DNA of 64,000 bases from Actinomadura syzygii (GCF_008085905.1 NZ_VSFF01000010.1:248001-312000); one strand, 5' to 3'. Positions 51,499-63,174 are shown, counted from the stretch's first letter. Made by a program: numbers and translations. The notes: generated by a model not told the origin, from the letters alone.

Positions 51499-51535
51499 GT
51501 AACCTACGGAATCGTAGGTTACGCGACCGTAGGTT
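51499..51535. promoter_or_regulatory. TetR-type operator upstream of the hemolysin III gene
   Basis: GTAACCTACG (51499-51508), GAAT, CGTAGGTTAC (51513-51522): a perfect 10-bp inverted repeat, followed by a third half-site CGTAGGTT at 51528-51535. Similar CCTACG/CGTAGG palindromes mark TetR-family lipid regulators. No such regulator is nearby. Confidence 0.75.
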
Positions 51536-51608
51536 GAGAGCGCACCGGTTTCCCCGGTGATGATCGCCACGTGCCGGGCGTCCCGTCCACCCCTGTCCTT
51601 CCCCGGAG

Positions 51609-52478
51609 TCAGGGGACGAAGACCGCCAGCGGCTTGGCGACCTCGCCCTGCTCCTCGACGAGCGCGAGCAGCGAGCCGTCCGGCGCGAAGACCCCGACGG
51701 GACCGGGGCCGAGGCCCGCCGCCGGGAGCCGTCCGCCGTGCGCGACCTTGCGGGCGTCGTCGTCGGACACGTCCCGGCGCGGGAACACGGCGGCCACCGC
51801 GTCCTCCATCGGGATGATCTCCAGGTTCTCGGCGAGACGGTCGAGCGTCCGCGCCATGGACAGGTCGTACGGGCCGACGCGGGTGCGGCGCAGCGCGGTG
51901 AGGTGCCCGCCGCAGCCGAGCGACGCGCCGAGGTCGCGGGCCAGCGCGCGGATGTAGGTGCCGGACGAGCAGACGACGGTCGCGTCCACGTCGATCAGCT
52001 CGCCGTGCCGCCGGACGCCCGTGACCGTGAAGCCGTGCACGGTGACCGGGCGGGCGGCGAGATCGACCTCCTCGCCCTTGCGCGCCATCTTGTAGGCCCG
52101 CTCCCCGTTCACCTTGATCGCGCTGACCTGCGGCGGGACCTGCCGGATCGGCCCGGTCAGGGCGGCGATCCCGGCGCGCAGCTCCACGTCGGCGACGGAG
52201 TCGGCGGGCGAGGTCGCCGTGATCTCACCCTCGGCGTCGTCGGTGTTGGTCGACTCGCCCAGCCGGATCGTGCCGTCGTACGCCTTCTCCGTCAGCGCCA
52301 GGTGCCCGAGGAGGCGCGTCGCCTTCCCGATGCCGAGGACGAGGACGCCCGTCGCCATCGGGTCCAGGGTGCCCGCGTGCCCGACCCGCCGGGTCTTCGC
52401 GAGCTTCCGCATCCGGCCGACGACGTCGTGGGACGTCCAGCCCGCCGGCTTGTCCACGATGACAAGCCCCGATTCCAT
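51609..52478 (-). CDS. truB: tRNA pseudouridine-55 synthase
   Basis: A 289-residue TruB, which modifies U55 of the T loop of tRNAs. The catalytic Asp39 is in GHAGTLDPMATGVLVLG; KPAGWTSHDVV, the KAYDGTIRLG segment and SSGTYIRALARDLG complete the signature. A C-terminal PUA-like part is present. The ATG at 52478 is followed by ESGLVIVDKPAG. It sits downstream of the NrnA-like gene in the rbfA cluster. Confidence 0.96.
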   Translation of the reverse strand: MESGLVIVDKPAGWTSHDVVGRMRKLAKTRRVGHAGTLDPMATGVLVLGIGKATRLLGHLALTEKAYDGTIRLGESTNTDDAEGEITATSPADSVADVELRAGIAALTGPIRQVPPQVSAIKVNGERAYKMARKGEEVDLAARPVTVHGFTVTGVRRHGELIDVDATVVCSSGTYIRALARDLGASLGCGGHLTALRRTRVGPYDLSMARTLDRLAENLEIIPMEDAVAAVFPRRDVSDDDARKVAHGGRLPAAGLGPGPVGVFAPDGSLLALVEEQGEVAKPLAVFVP

Positions 52479-52549
52479 GGCTCTCGCTTCACCTCGACCT
52501 CGGCGGACAACGGAAGACGCCGATTCTAACGGCCCTCGGGCCCCGCCCC

Positions 52550-52575
52550 GTGCCGTCAGCCAGTGCCGTCAGTCC
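52550..52575. repeat. 13-bp tandem duplication copying the nrnA-like stop codon
   Basis: GTGCCGTCAGCCA (52550-52562) and GTGCCGTCAGTCC (52563-52575); the second contains the stop (TCA at 52569) on the minus strand. Confidence 0.8.
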
Positions 52576-53774
52576 GCGGCGGGGAGCAGGGCGCGGAGGC
52601 GGTCGAGCGCGTCGTCCACGGTGCCGGACCAGAGGAAGCCCGCCATCTCGCGGTGGCCGCCGCCGTTCAGCGCCGCGCACACCACGCTCAGGTCGATGTT
52701 GCCCTTGGACCGGACGGAGAAGTACCAGCGCCCGTCGTCGGTCTCCTTGCAGACGACCGCGACCTCGGCCTCGTCCGTCCGGCGGAGCTGGTCGATGATC
52801 CCTTCGAGCTGGTCGTAGGGGACGGAGCGGCGGTCGGAGCGGGCGATCGTCGTCCAGACGAGGCCGCGGCCGCCCGCGGCGTCGCGCTCCAGCCGGGCCC
52901 GCGACAGCGCGCCCGCGAGGACCTGGAGGTAGCCGAACGGCGCCCGGTCCCACAGCTCGCGGCTGACGGCCTCCGGCCGGACGCCCGCGGTGAGCAGCCG
53001 TCCCGCCAGGTCGTGGACCTTCGGGGTCGTGCACGGGTACTTGAACGAACCGGTGTCGCTGGCGAGGCCCGCGTACAGGCCCTGCGCGATGTCCTGGTCG
53101 AGCGGGACGCCGAGCCTGCGGATCAGCTCCTCGACGAGCACCGCCGTCGCGGCCGCGTCCGGGTCGACGAGCCGCACGCCGCCGAACCCGATGTTGGACG
53201 CGTGGTGGTCGACCACGATCAGCGAACCGGCCCGGTCGGCCGCGTCGGCGAGCGCGCCGAGGCGGGCCCGCCCGGCCGCGTCCAGGGAGATCATCAGCTC
53301 CGGCGCGGGCGGCATCGCGGCGGGCTCGACCAGCAACTCCTGGCCGGGCAGGAACCGGAGGATGGCCGGGACGGCGAACGGCTCGCCGAAAGAGGCGAAA
53401 CATCGTTTGCCCAGCGAGCGGAGCGCCTGCGCGAGCGCCAGCATCGAGCCGAGCGCGTCGCCGTCCGGGGCGACGTGGCAGGCGAGGGACACCTCCCCGG
53501 CCGCGTGGATCAGCTCGACGGCGCGCTCCCACTCCAGCTCCGCGGCCGGCGCCTGCGCCGGTCCGGCGGGGCCGGGCGACGCGGGGAGGGCGGTCACGGC
53601 GGTGGGCGGCGTGGGCGCGGTGGACGCGAAGGCGGGGTCGGTGACGCGGCGGCCCGCGCCGTTGCGCGAGACGACGTCGTGCCCGGCGACGGAATGCCCG
53701 CCCGCGTCGTGCGGCGGCCATTCCCCGGAAGTGCCGGGGCCGGGCGCCTCCGCGCGCCCCTCGTCCCCGGTCAC
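52569..53774 (-). CDS. DHH-family phosphoesterase (NrnA-like nanoRNase / pAp phosphatase)
   Basis: A 401-residue protein degrading short RNA and possibly 3'-phosphoadenosine 5'-phosphate or cyclic dinucleotide products. The DHH domain has HVAPDGDALGS and VVDHHASN (about 186-192); the DHHA1 domain ends with GGGHREMAGF, near 368-377. The first 80 residues are a Pro/Ala/Thr-rich low-complexity extension not normal for the family; true translation might start at a later Met or Val, but the GTG at 53774 overlaps the rbfA stop (GTGA), favouring the long form. Confidence 0.9.
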   Translation of the reverse strand: MTGDEGRAEAPGPGTSGEWPPHDAGGHSVAGHDVVSRNGAGRRVTDPAFASTAPTPPTAVTALPASPGPAGPAQAPAAELEWERAVELIHAAGEVSLACHVAPDGDALGSMLALAQALRSLGKRCFASFGEPFAVPAILRFLPGQELLVEPAAMPPAPELMISLDAAGRARLGALADAADRAGSLIVVDHHASNIGFGGVRLVDPDAAATAVLVEELIRRLGVPLDQDIAQGLYAGLASDTGSFKYPCTTPKVHDLAGRLLTAGVRPEAVSRELWDRAPFGYLQVLAGALSRARLERDAAGGRGLVWTTIARSDRRSVPYDQLEGIIDQLRRTDEAEVAVVCKETDDGRWYFSVRSKGNIDLSVVCAALNGGGHREMAGFLWSGTVDDALDRLRALLPAAD

Positions 53775-54298
53775 GACGGCGGGCGACCCGGACGGCCGTC
53801 CGCGCCGTCCGCCGCTCCGGGCGGCCCGGCGGAGCCGTCGTCAGTGTCCTCGGTCGTGTCGGCGTCCTCGCCCTCGTCTTCGTCCGCGACGCGGTAGGGG
53901 TTCGGGTCGCCCGCCGGGGACGCGCCCTGCGCGGTCTTCGCCACCTCGGCGTCCTTCGCCCTCGCCTGGGCCAGCAGGTCGTCGATGTGCGCCGCGTTCT
54001 CCATCAGGGAGTCCATGACGAACGTGATGCTCGGCGTGTGCCGGACGCCGGTCTTCCTGCCCACCTCCGACCGGATGACGCCCTTGGCGCTCTCCAGCGC
54101 GGCGGCCGTCTCGGCGCGCTCGCCGTCCGACCCGTACACCGTGTAGTACACGGTCGCGTCGCGCAGGTCGTTGGTGATGCGGGTGTCCGTCACGGTCACG
54201 AAGCCGAGCCGCGGGTCCTTGATCCGCCGCTCCAGCATCTCGGCCACGATCTGCTGGATGCGGTCGGCGAGCTTGCGCGCCCGGGCTGCGTCCACCAT
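53771..54298 (-). CDS. rbfA: Ribosome-binding factor A
   Basis: A 175-residue RbfA, which matures the 5' end of 16S rRNA in 30S subunits. The KH-type core (ARKLADRIQQIVAEMLERRI, DPRLGFVTVTDTRITNDLRD) spans about 8-115. An acidic, Asp/Glu/Thr-rich tail of about 50 residues follows. The ATG at 54298 (MVDAARARKL) has AGGGAG upstream. The stop overlaps the next gene by 4 bases. Confidence 0.95.
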   Translation of the reverse strand: MVDAARARKLADRIQQIVAEMLERRIKDPRLGFVTVTDTRITNDLRDATVYYTVYGSDGERAETAAALESAKGVIRSEVGRKTGVRHTPSITFVMDSLMENAAHIDDLLAQARAKDAEVAKTAQGASPAGDPNPYRVADEDEGEDADTTEDTDDGSAGPPGAADGADGRPGRPPS

Positions 54299-54381
54299 GA
54301 TCGCACTCCCTTTCTGTGGTCTGCGGACCCCTCTATGGTCCAACGACGCCCGTCCGCCTCCCCCACTCCGGGGGGACACAC

Positions 54382-54681
54382 TCACTCGTCGTCGTCGTTG
54401 AAAAGCCGCTGCCTCGCGGACAGCAGTTCTATCTCCGGCCTCCCGGCCACGAGCCGTTCGCACCTGTCGAGCACCTGGGTGCAGTTCCCGGCGGTGCCCG
54501 AGACCACCGCCACCCCGATCTCCGCCCTGCGGTACAGGTCGTTGTCGCCGGTCTCGGCGACGGCCACCCCCGGGAAGTGCTTCTGCACCTCCGCGATGAG
54601 GGGCCGCAGGACGGCCCGCTTCTGCTTCAGCGAGCGGACGTCCCCCAGCAGCAGGTCGAGCGTCAGCGCACCCACGTACAC
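54382..54681 (-). CDS. DUF503 (YlxP-like) protein
   Basis: A 99-residue protein with the DUF503 start VYVGALTLDLLLGDVRSLKQKRAVL and the core RRAEIGVAVVSG, always found between infB and rbfA in Gram-positives; a role in ribosome assembly or translation is suspected. The GTG at 54681 is chosen because family sequence begins there and GAGGTG lies about 13 bases upstream; a longer Gly/Ser-rich form from 54810 is possible but dissimilar. Located 84 bases before rbfA. Confidence 0.8.
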   Translation of the reverse strand: MYVGALTLDLLLGDVRSLKQKRAVLRPLIAEVQKHFPGVAVAETGDNDLYRRAEIGVAVVSGTAGNCTQVLDRCERLVAGRPEIELLSARQRLFNDDDE

Positions 54682-54899
54682 CTGGTCGATCACCTCGGGA
54701 TCTACAGAAGACTGAACGACGGTGCCTGCCCGCCGTGTTCCCGGACCGCCCCCGGACGGGGACGAGCCGGACATGACAGACGCCAGGCTAGAAGATCCGC
54801 CTGGCGTCATGTCACCGGATTAAACGATCACGTCGCGATCGAGTCGCGAAGGCGTCGGACGATCACGTCGGCGCGCCCGCGGGAGCGCCCGGCCGGACG

Positions 54900-54943
54900 C
54901 CGCGCGGCACCGGCCGGACGGGTGTCCGGCCGGTGCCGCGCGG
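54900..54943 (-). terminator. Perfect 20-bp hairpin downstream of infB
   Basis: Bases 54900-54919 (starting CCGCGCGGCACC) pair without mismatch with 54924-54943 across the loop GGGT. It lies 26 bases past the infB stop. There is no T run. Confidence 0.85.
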
Positions 54944-54968
54944 ACGTGCGCGGCCTGGTCGCGCGACC

Positions 54969-58052
<3,084 letters not shown>

Positions 58053-58161
58053 TGCACTCCCTAACTCGGTCCGGGGGTGCGGCCTCCGGACCGTCGCTAA
58101 CTTGCCGTACTCATCGCGGCGTGCTCATCGAGCGCTCATAGCAATCTCGACCTGCTTCCGA

Positions 58162-58449
58162 CTAGACGTCGCTTTCCATTCGGCCATCCTGCTGCCGCGC
58201 GGCGCGGGCCGCAAGCCGCGCTCGCAGCGCCGCGCTGTCGAGCGGCCCCGGCAGGCGAAAAGCCCGCGGGAACGCCCGACGCCGCTCTGCGAGCTCAAGG
58301 CACTCCGGATCGGGGTGCAGATGCGCGCCCCGCCCCGGCAGCCGCCCACGCGGGTCGGGGACGATGACGTCCTCGACCACAACAAGGCGCAGCAAGTCGG
58401 ACTTGACCGTGCGAACCCGGCAACCCACACACGTGCGAACTGAGTTCAC
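58162..58449 (-). CDS. ylxR: YlxR-family RNA-binding protein (DUF448)
   Basis: A 95-residue protein with the YlxR signature CVGCRVRTVKSDLLRLV and GRLPGRGAHLHPDPECLELA, always between nusA and infB. Structural work on relatives suggests RNA binding. The GTG at 58449 gives MNSVRTCVGC, matching the family. It is 42 bases from nusA and 109 bases from infB on the same strand, so in the same operon. Confidence 0.92.
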   Translation of the reverse strand: MNSVRTCVGCRVRTVKSDLLRLVVVEDVIVPDPRGRLPGRGAHLHPDPECLELAERRRAFPRAFRLPGPLDSAALRARLAARAARQQDGRMESDV

Positions 58450-58491
58450 CGCCCGAACCTGTATCGGGCCGCCCGGCCACGTTTCATGAGT

Positions 58492-59553
58492 CTACCGCGC
58501 CGACGCGTCGGCGGGGCCGGTCGCATGGGCCCCTGGCGTAGAAGATCCCGTTTCGTCGGATTCGGCGACCTTCGGAGAAGTCTGCTCGGGTTCGGTGTCG
58601 GACCTGATGTCGATCCGCCAGCCGGTGAGCCGCGCGGCGAGCCGCGCGTTCTGCCCCTCCTTGCCGATGGCCAGGGACAACTGGTAGTCGGGGACGACGA
58701 CCCGGGCGACCCTGGCGTCGGCGTCCACGACCTCCACGTGCGAAACCCGCGCGGGCGACAGCGCATTCCCGACGAACTCGGCCGGGTCGTCCGACCAGTC
58801 GACGATGTCGATCTTCTCGCCGTGCAGCTCGGCCATCACGTTGCGGACGCGGCTGCCGAGCGGGCCGATGCAGGCGCCCTTGGCGTTCACCCCGGTCTTG
58901 CGCGAACGCACCGCGATCTTGGTGCGGTGGCCGGCCTCGCGGGCGATCGCCGCGATCTCGACGGTGCCGTCCGCGATCTCCGGGACCTCCAGCGCGAACA
59001 GCTTGCGGACGAGGTTCGGGTGCGTCCGGGAGAGCTGCACCGACGGGCCGCGGTGCCCCTTGCGGACCTGCACCACGTAGGCGCGCAGCCGCTCGCCGTG
59101 CTCGTAGCGCTCGCCGGGCACCTGCTCCTGCGGCGGCAGGACGGCCTCGATCTTGCCGAGGTCGACCAGCACGTTCCGCGGGTCCTTGCCCTGCTGGATG
59201 ATGCCGCTGACGATGTCGCCCTCGCGGCCCGCGTACTCGCCGAAGGTCAGCTCGTCCTCGGCGTCGCGGAGGCGCTGCAGGATGACCTGCTTGGCGGTGG
59301 TCGCGGCGATCCGTCCGAACCCGGACGGGGTGTCGTCGTACTCCCCGACGGCGTTGTCCTCGTCGTCGGTCTCGGTCGCCCACACGGTGACGTGCCCGCT
59401 CTGCCGGTCGAGTTGGACGCGCGCGCGGGGCGCGGCGCCCTCCGTCCGGTGGTAGGCGATCAGCAGCGCGTCTTCGATGGCCTTGACGGCCACGTCGAGC
59501 GAGATGTCCTTCTCGCTCTCCAGGGACCGCAGGGCGGTCATGTCGATGTCCAC
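58492..59553 (-). CDS. nusA: Transcription termination/antitermination factor NusA
   Basis: A 353-residue NusA: an N-terminal RNA-polymerase-binding domain (ALRSLESEKDISLDVAVKAIEDALLIAYH), an S1 domain near 130-200 and two KH domains (ACIGPLGSRVRNVMAELHGEKIDIV and LAIGKEGQNARLAARLTGW). The acidic C-terminal repeats of proteobacterial NusA are absent, as usual in actinobacteria. The GTG at 59553 starts MDIDMTALRSLE. It is 13 bases from rimP. Confidence 0.97.
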   Translation of the reverse strand: MDIDMTALRSLESEKDISLDVAVKAIEDALLIAYHRTEGAAPRARVQLDRQSGHVTVWATETDDEDNAVGEYDDTPSGFGRIAATTAKQVILQRLRDAEDELTFGEYAGREGDIVSGIIQQGKDPRNVLVDLGKIEAVLPPQEQVPGERYEHGERLRAYVVQVRKGHRGPSVQLSRTHPNLVRKLFALEVPEIADGTVEIAAIAREAGHRTKIAVRSRKTGVNAKGACIGPLGSRVRNVMAELHGEKIDIVDWSDDPAEFVGNALSPARVSHVEVVDADARVARVVVPDYQLSLAIGKEGQNARLAARLTGWRIDIRSDTEPEQTSPKVAESDETGSSTPGAHATGPADASAR

Positions 59554-59566
59554 GAGGTTCCCCCCT

Positions 59567-60253
59567 CTAGTCCGGCTCAGCCGGAGAACGCGTTCCCTCG
59601 GCCGTGCGCGGCGGGCTGAACTCCACCTGCACGCGGCCGCGCCCCAGCTCGCCCAGGCCGAACCGGCGGCGCACGGTCCCGGCGGGCTTCCCGGGGGACT
59701 TGGCGGCCTTCTGCCCGGCGGACCCGGCGCCGCCCGCGCCGGTTCCCTTGCCCCTGCGCTTCTGGACGACGTCGATCTCCACGGTCGTGTCGTCGGCCGC
59801 GACCACCCGGCCCTCGATCTGGCCGCCCTCGGCCAGCGGGGCGACGATCAGCCGCCCGACGGCGCGGCGCCAGTGCCGCGGCTCGGTGAGGGGGCGGTCG
59901 ACGCCCGGGGAGGACACCTCCAGCACGTAGGGCGTGGTCCCCATGGCGTCGGTGGCGTCGAGCAGCGCGGAGGCGCGCTCGCTGATCGCGGCGATGTCGT
60001 CGAGGCCGACTCCGTCGTCGCCGTCCACGATGACGCGGACCAGCCGGCGCCGCCCGGCGGGGCGCACCTCGACCTCCTCCAGGTCGAAGCCCGCCGCGGC
60101 CACGGCGGGCGCGAGCAGCGCGGTCAGCTCGGCGACGGCGGCGGCCCGGCCGGGACGCGCGGGCGCGTCCGTCCGGGCGGGTTCGCGGCCGGACGCGCGG
60201 TCGGCCTCGCCGCGCCTCCCCTGAGCGCGGCCACCGCGGGACTCGACGCTCAT
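59567..60253 (-). CDS. rimP: Ribosome maturation factor RimP
   Basis: A 228-residue RimP, needed for 30S assembly. The core is AAVAELTALLAPAVAAAGFDLEEVEVRPAG (about 38-67), VIVDGDDGVGLDDIAAISERAS and YVLEVSSPGVDRPL. The first 35 residues are a polar Arg/Gly-rich extension, and the C-terminal tail carries an Ala/Gly/Lys insert; both are common in actinomycetes. The ATG at 60253 has GGAGGAGG upstream. First gene of the rimP-nusA-ylxR-infB operon, divergent from a ferritin-like gene. Confidence 0.95.
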   Translation of the reverse strand: MSVESRGGRAQGRRGEADRASGREPARTDAPARPGRAAAVAELTALLAPAVAAAGFDLEEVEVRPAGRRRLVRVIVDGDDGVGLDDIAAISERASALLDATDAMGTTPYVLEVSSPGVDRPLTEPRHWRRAVGRLIVAPLAEGGQIEGRVVAADDTTVEIDVVQKRRGKGTGAGGAGSAGQKAAKSPGKPAGTVRRRFGLGELGRGRVQVEFSPPRTAEGTRSPAEPD

Positions 60254-60465
60254 GGGACCTCCTCCTGTTGTGCCGCCCGTGATGGGCGGATGTCGCCGCT
60301 CGTCCGTTGACACCTCAAGACTATCGACAGCCGGAGACCGCAGCGGTTTTTCGGACGGCTCACCGGCGCGGCGGATATGGAATGCTTGAGCTGGCCTGAT
60401 GGACGCCCCCGCCGCCGGGGCCGCGCCAGGCCGCCGCCACCACGTCACCGGGTGAGGAGACCCCC

Positions 60466-61524
60466 TTGCCAGAGGCCGGGACGCGCACGCCGGGACCCCC
60501 GCGGGGAGCCCGGCCGGTACCTCAGCCGCGCCTGCCCGAAACAGCCCTCCCGCCCGGAACCCTGTCGCGCCGGGCGCTGCTCGGCCGGGGCGCCGCGCTG
60601 GCGGGCGGGGCGCTCGCCCTGCCGTGGCTGGCGGGGTGCGCCGCGGAGGCCGCCCCGCGCACGGACGTGTCGACGCTCGCGGCGGCGATCGCGGCCGAGC
60701 AGGACCTCGTCGCCACCTACGAGGCGGCGTACGCGGCGGCCAGGTCCGCGGAGTCGTGGCTGGTGAAGCGGCTGGCGCCGGTCCTCGCCCACCATCGCGC
60801 GCACCTCGCCGCCCTGCGGCGGCACTACCTGCCCGGTTCGGGCGACCGGGCGGAGGAGGGCGGCGCGATCCCGGCGCCGCGCGCGGTGCCGGTGCCGGTC
60901 GGCGGCGGCGCCCTCGCGGTGCTGCGCGACCTGGAGGAACGCGCGGCTCGGGCGCGCACGGCGGACGCCGCGAAGGCCACTCCCGCGCTGGCCCAACTGC
61001 TGGCGAGCATCGGCGCGTGCGAGGCGGGACACGCCGTGACGGTGAAGGGGCAGCCGCCGGCGGTCGGGACGCGGTCGGACGCCGAGGCCGTCCAGCGGGC
61101 GCTGGCCGCCGAGCACGCCGCGGTTTACGGGTACGGGGTGCTCGGCGCCCGGCTCGCCGGGACGCTGCGCGGGATCGCGAAGGCCGTCTGGGTGGAGCAC
61201 CGCGCCCAGCGCGACCGGCTGATCGCGATCGTGTCGGGGACGCCCGTCGCGGCCGCGCCCGCCTACCGGCTGCCCGTCCGGCCGACGTCCGCGCGCAGCG
61301 CCGCGCAGCTCGCGGCTGCGCTGGAGGACGGGCTCGTCCCCGCCTATGTCGGGCTCGCCGGGGTCTCGTCCCCCGACCTGCGCGCCTTCGCCGCCGACGG
61401 GGCGCGACGGTCGGTGGCGCGGTCGGCCGCCTGGCGCTCCAGGGCGGGCGTCGCGATGCCCGCGGACGCCTTCCCGGGGCTGCCGGACTCGGCGGTGGAC
61501 CCGCGTCCCGAACCCGGCGAATAG
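60466..61524 (+). CDS. Ferritin-like (DUF4439) protein with twin-arginine lipoprotein signal
   Basis: A 352-residue exported protein. The N-terminus has a Tat-like LSRRALLGRG, a hydrophobic helix AALAGGALALPWLAG and a lipobox with Cys58 (LAGCAAE). Two ferritin-like helical bundles follow: one with AAAIAAEQDLVATYEAAY (about 68-160) and a DUF4439 bundle with ALAAEHAAVYGYGVLGA and WVEHRAQRDRL (about 205-345). Glu and His ligands could bind metal, but a diiron set cannot be proved by eye. Start is TTG at 60466, preceded by GAGGAG. Divergent from rimP; the position is conserved in actinomycetes. Confidence 0.85.
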   Translation: MPEAGTRTPGPPRGARPVPQPRLPETALPPGTLSRRALLGRGAALAGGALALPWLAGCAAEAAPRTDVSTLAAAIAAEQDLVATYEAAYAAARSAESWLVKRLAPVLAHHRAHLAALRRHYLPGSGDRAEEGGAIPAPRAVPVPVGGGALAVLRDLEERAARARTADAAKATPALAQLLASIGACEAGHAVTVKGQPPAVGTRSDAEAVQRALAAEHAAVYGYGVLGARLAGTLRGIAKAVWVEHRAQRDRLIAIVSGTPVAAAPAYRLPVRPTSARSAAQLAAALEDGLVPAYVGLAGVSSPDLRAFAADGARRSVARSAAWRSRAGVAMPADAFPGLPDSAVDPRPEPGE

Positions 61525-61679
61525 CCGCGTCCGGCCCTCTTCCCATCCGCGGCCGATCTGTTCCGATTCCGTTTCGATCAGGGCGAGTGATCTGCCGCAC
61601 GGCGGGAACGAAACGCCTGTTTGATCGCGTTAGTCCCTTTCAAAAGGGATGATCTCGGGGGAGGGAGTCCACACCCGCC

Positions 61680-61997
61680 ATGTCCACCACTCCGCAGCGC
61701 AGCGCCCTCGACGAACTGCGGGCCGCGTACCACGAGCAGCTCAACCGGCTCGCCGCCGAGCGGGACGCCGCGCGCCGCCAGGCGCGGCGGGCCCAGGCGC
61801 AGGCCGACGTGGCGCGGGCCGACCTCGCCAGCCTGCAGAGCAGCGTCCAGGAACTGCTGGCCGCCGCCGCGCGCCACCTTCCCGACCTGGAGCCGAGCGG
61901 GCCGCCGGAGCTTCCGGCCGCCACCCGCCGGGCCCTGCCCGCGGCCTCCCCGTCCGGCGGGTCCGGTGACGGGGAGCGTCCGGCGCGGGCCGCCTGA
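61680..61997 (+). CDS. Small coiled-coil hypothetical protein
   Basis: A 105-residue protein; residues 8-62 (LDELRAAYHEQLNRLAAERD and on) form a strongly predicted coiled coil rich in Ala/Arg/Glu/Gln, followed by a Pro/Ser/Gly-rich tail. GGAGGGAG lies 14 bases before the ATG at 61680. No family recognised. It stands alone, 155 bases after the ferritin-like gene, and is followed by a strong terminator, so it appears to be a genuine short transcript. Confidence 0.65.
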   Translation: MSTTPQRSALDELRAAYHEQLNRLAAERDAARRQARRAQAQADVARADLASLQSSVQELLAAAARHLPDLEPSGPPELPAATRRALPAASPSGGSGDGERPARAA

Positions 61998-62030
61998 ACC
62001 GGGAGGGAACGGCCCGCCCAAGGGCCGTGG

Positions 62031-62065
62031 GGAGGCCGCCGGGAGCACGGCTCCCGGCGGCCTCC
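62031..62065 (+). terminator. Terminator hairpin after the coiled-coil gene
   Basis: GGAGGCCGCCGGGAGC (62031-62046), loop ACG, GCTCCCGGCGGCCTCC (62050-62065): a perfect 16-bp stem. Confidence 0.85.
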
Positions 62066-62099
62066 GCCGTCTGCGGCGGGACGGGCGGCGGTGAGCCGG

Positions 62100-62105
62100 T
62101 AGGGT
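62100..62105 (+). promoter_or_regulatory. -10 element of a probably leaderless methyltransferase mRNA
   Basis: TAGGGT lies 7 bases before the ATG at 62113 with no ribosome binding site between. Confidence 0.5.
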
Positions 62106-62112
62106 CGGGCGA

Positions 62113-63174
62113 ATGACCGCGTACGGCCTCCTCGTCTCCCCCTCGCACAACCGGGTCTACGCACAGTCGGCCGCCGCGCTGGTCAAGGCGGAGCTGGCGG
62201 TGTTCAGCGAACGGGCCTTGGACGGGCGCGTCCGCGACATCCGCGAGACCTCCATCGGCGGCGTCCCGTACGTGACGTTCACGGCGGACGAGCTGTCGGA
62301 GCAGGACGTCCGGCTCCTGTCGAACCTGTCGTCGCTCTACGCGCTGTTCCAGATCGAGGACGACGAGCTGCTGCGTCCCGTCATGGTGCAGCCGCTCGAT
62401 CTGTTCGGCAGTGACCTGCTCACCATCCAGAAATACTCCGGCAAGACGAACGAGTACTTCACCAAGCTGCTGCTGAACGTCACCGCGATGGCGTCCGGCT
62501 CCCCCATGGACCTGGTGACGGGACGTCCCCGCGTCCTCGACCCGATGTGCGGCCGGGGCACCACCCTCAACCAGGCCATGATGTACGGCCTCGACGCCGC
62601 CGGGATCGACATCGACGCCAAGGACTTCGACGCCTACGCCGCCTTCATCAAGACGTGGCTGAAGAACAACAGGGTGAAGCACCAGGCGGAGATCGCCAAC
62701 ATCCGCCGCGAGAAGGCCGTGCTCGGCCGCCGCCTCCACGTGACGCTCGGCGCGTCCAAGGAGCGGTACAAGAGCGGCGAGACGATGGAGATCACCGTCG
62801 TGAACGCCGACTCCCTCGCCGCCGGGAGCTTCTTCCGGCCCGCCTCGTTCGACCTGATCGTGACGGACGCGCCGTACGGGGTGCAGCACGGGAGCCGTCC
62901 GAAGGGCGGGCAGCCGAGCCGCCGGGGCAAGCCGCAGCTCTCGCGCAGCCCCGTCGAGCTGCTGGCGGCGGCCGTCCCCGAATGGGCGGCGCTGCTGCGG
63001 CCGGGCGGCGCCGTCGGCATCTCCTGGAACACCTACGTCGGACGCCGCGAGGACCTCGCCGACATCCTCGCCTCCAGCGGGCTTGAGGTGCAGGACTCCG
63101 AGGCGTACCGCGGTTTCCGCCACCGCGTCGACCAGGCCATCACCCGCGACCTGATCACCGCCCGCAAGCCCTAG
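62113..63174 (+). CDS. Trm11-like SAM-dependent methyltransferase
   Basis: A 353-residue Rossmann methyltransferase. SAM motif I is DPMCGRGTTLNQAMMYG (about 143-159) and motif IV is TDAPYG (about 251-256), close to the (N/D)PPY motif of amino-methylating enzymes such as Trm11, Trm-G10 and UPF0020. The N-terminal third (YGLLVSPSHNRVYAQSAAAL) could be an RNA-binding module. The substrate is most likely a tRNA base, but a DNA or rRNA target is not excluded. The first Pro of PPY is Ala here. The ATG at 62113 looks leaderless. Confidence 0.8.
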   Translation: MTAYGLLVSPSHNRVYAQSAAALVKAELAVFSERALDGRVRDIRETSIGGVPYVTFTADELSEQDVRLLSNLSSLYALFQIEDDELLRPVMVQPLDLFGSDLLTIQKYSGKTNEYFTKLLLNVTAMASGSPMDLVTGRPRVLDPMCGRGTTLNQAMMYGLDAAGIDIDAKDFDAYAAFIKTWLKNNRVKHQAEIANIRREKAVLGRRLHVTLGASKERYKSGETMEITVVNADSLAAGSFFRPASFDLIVTDAPYGVQHGSRPKGGQPSRRGKPQLSRSPVELLAAAVPEWAALLRPGGAVGISWNTYVGRREDLADILASSGLEVQDSEAYRGFRHRVDQAITRDLITARKP

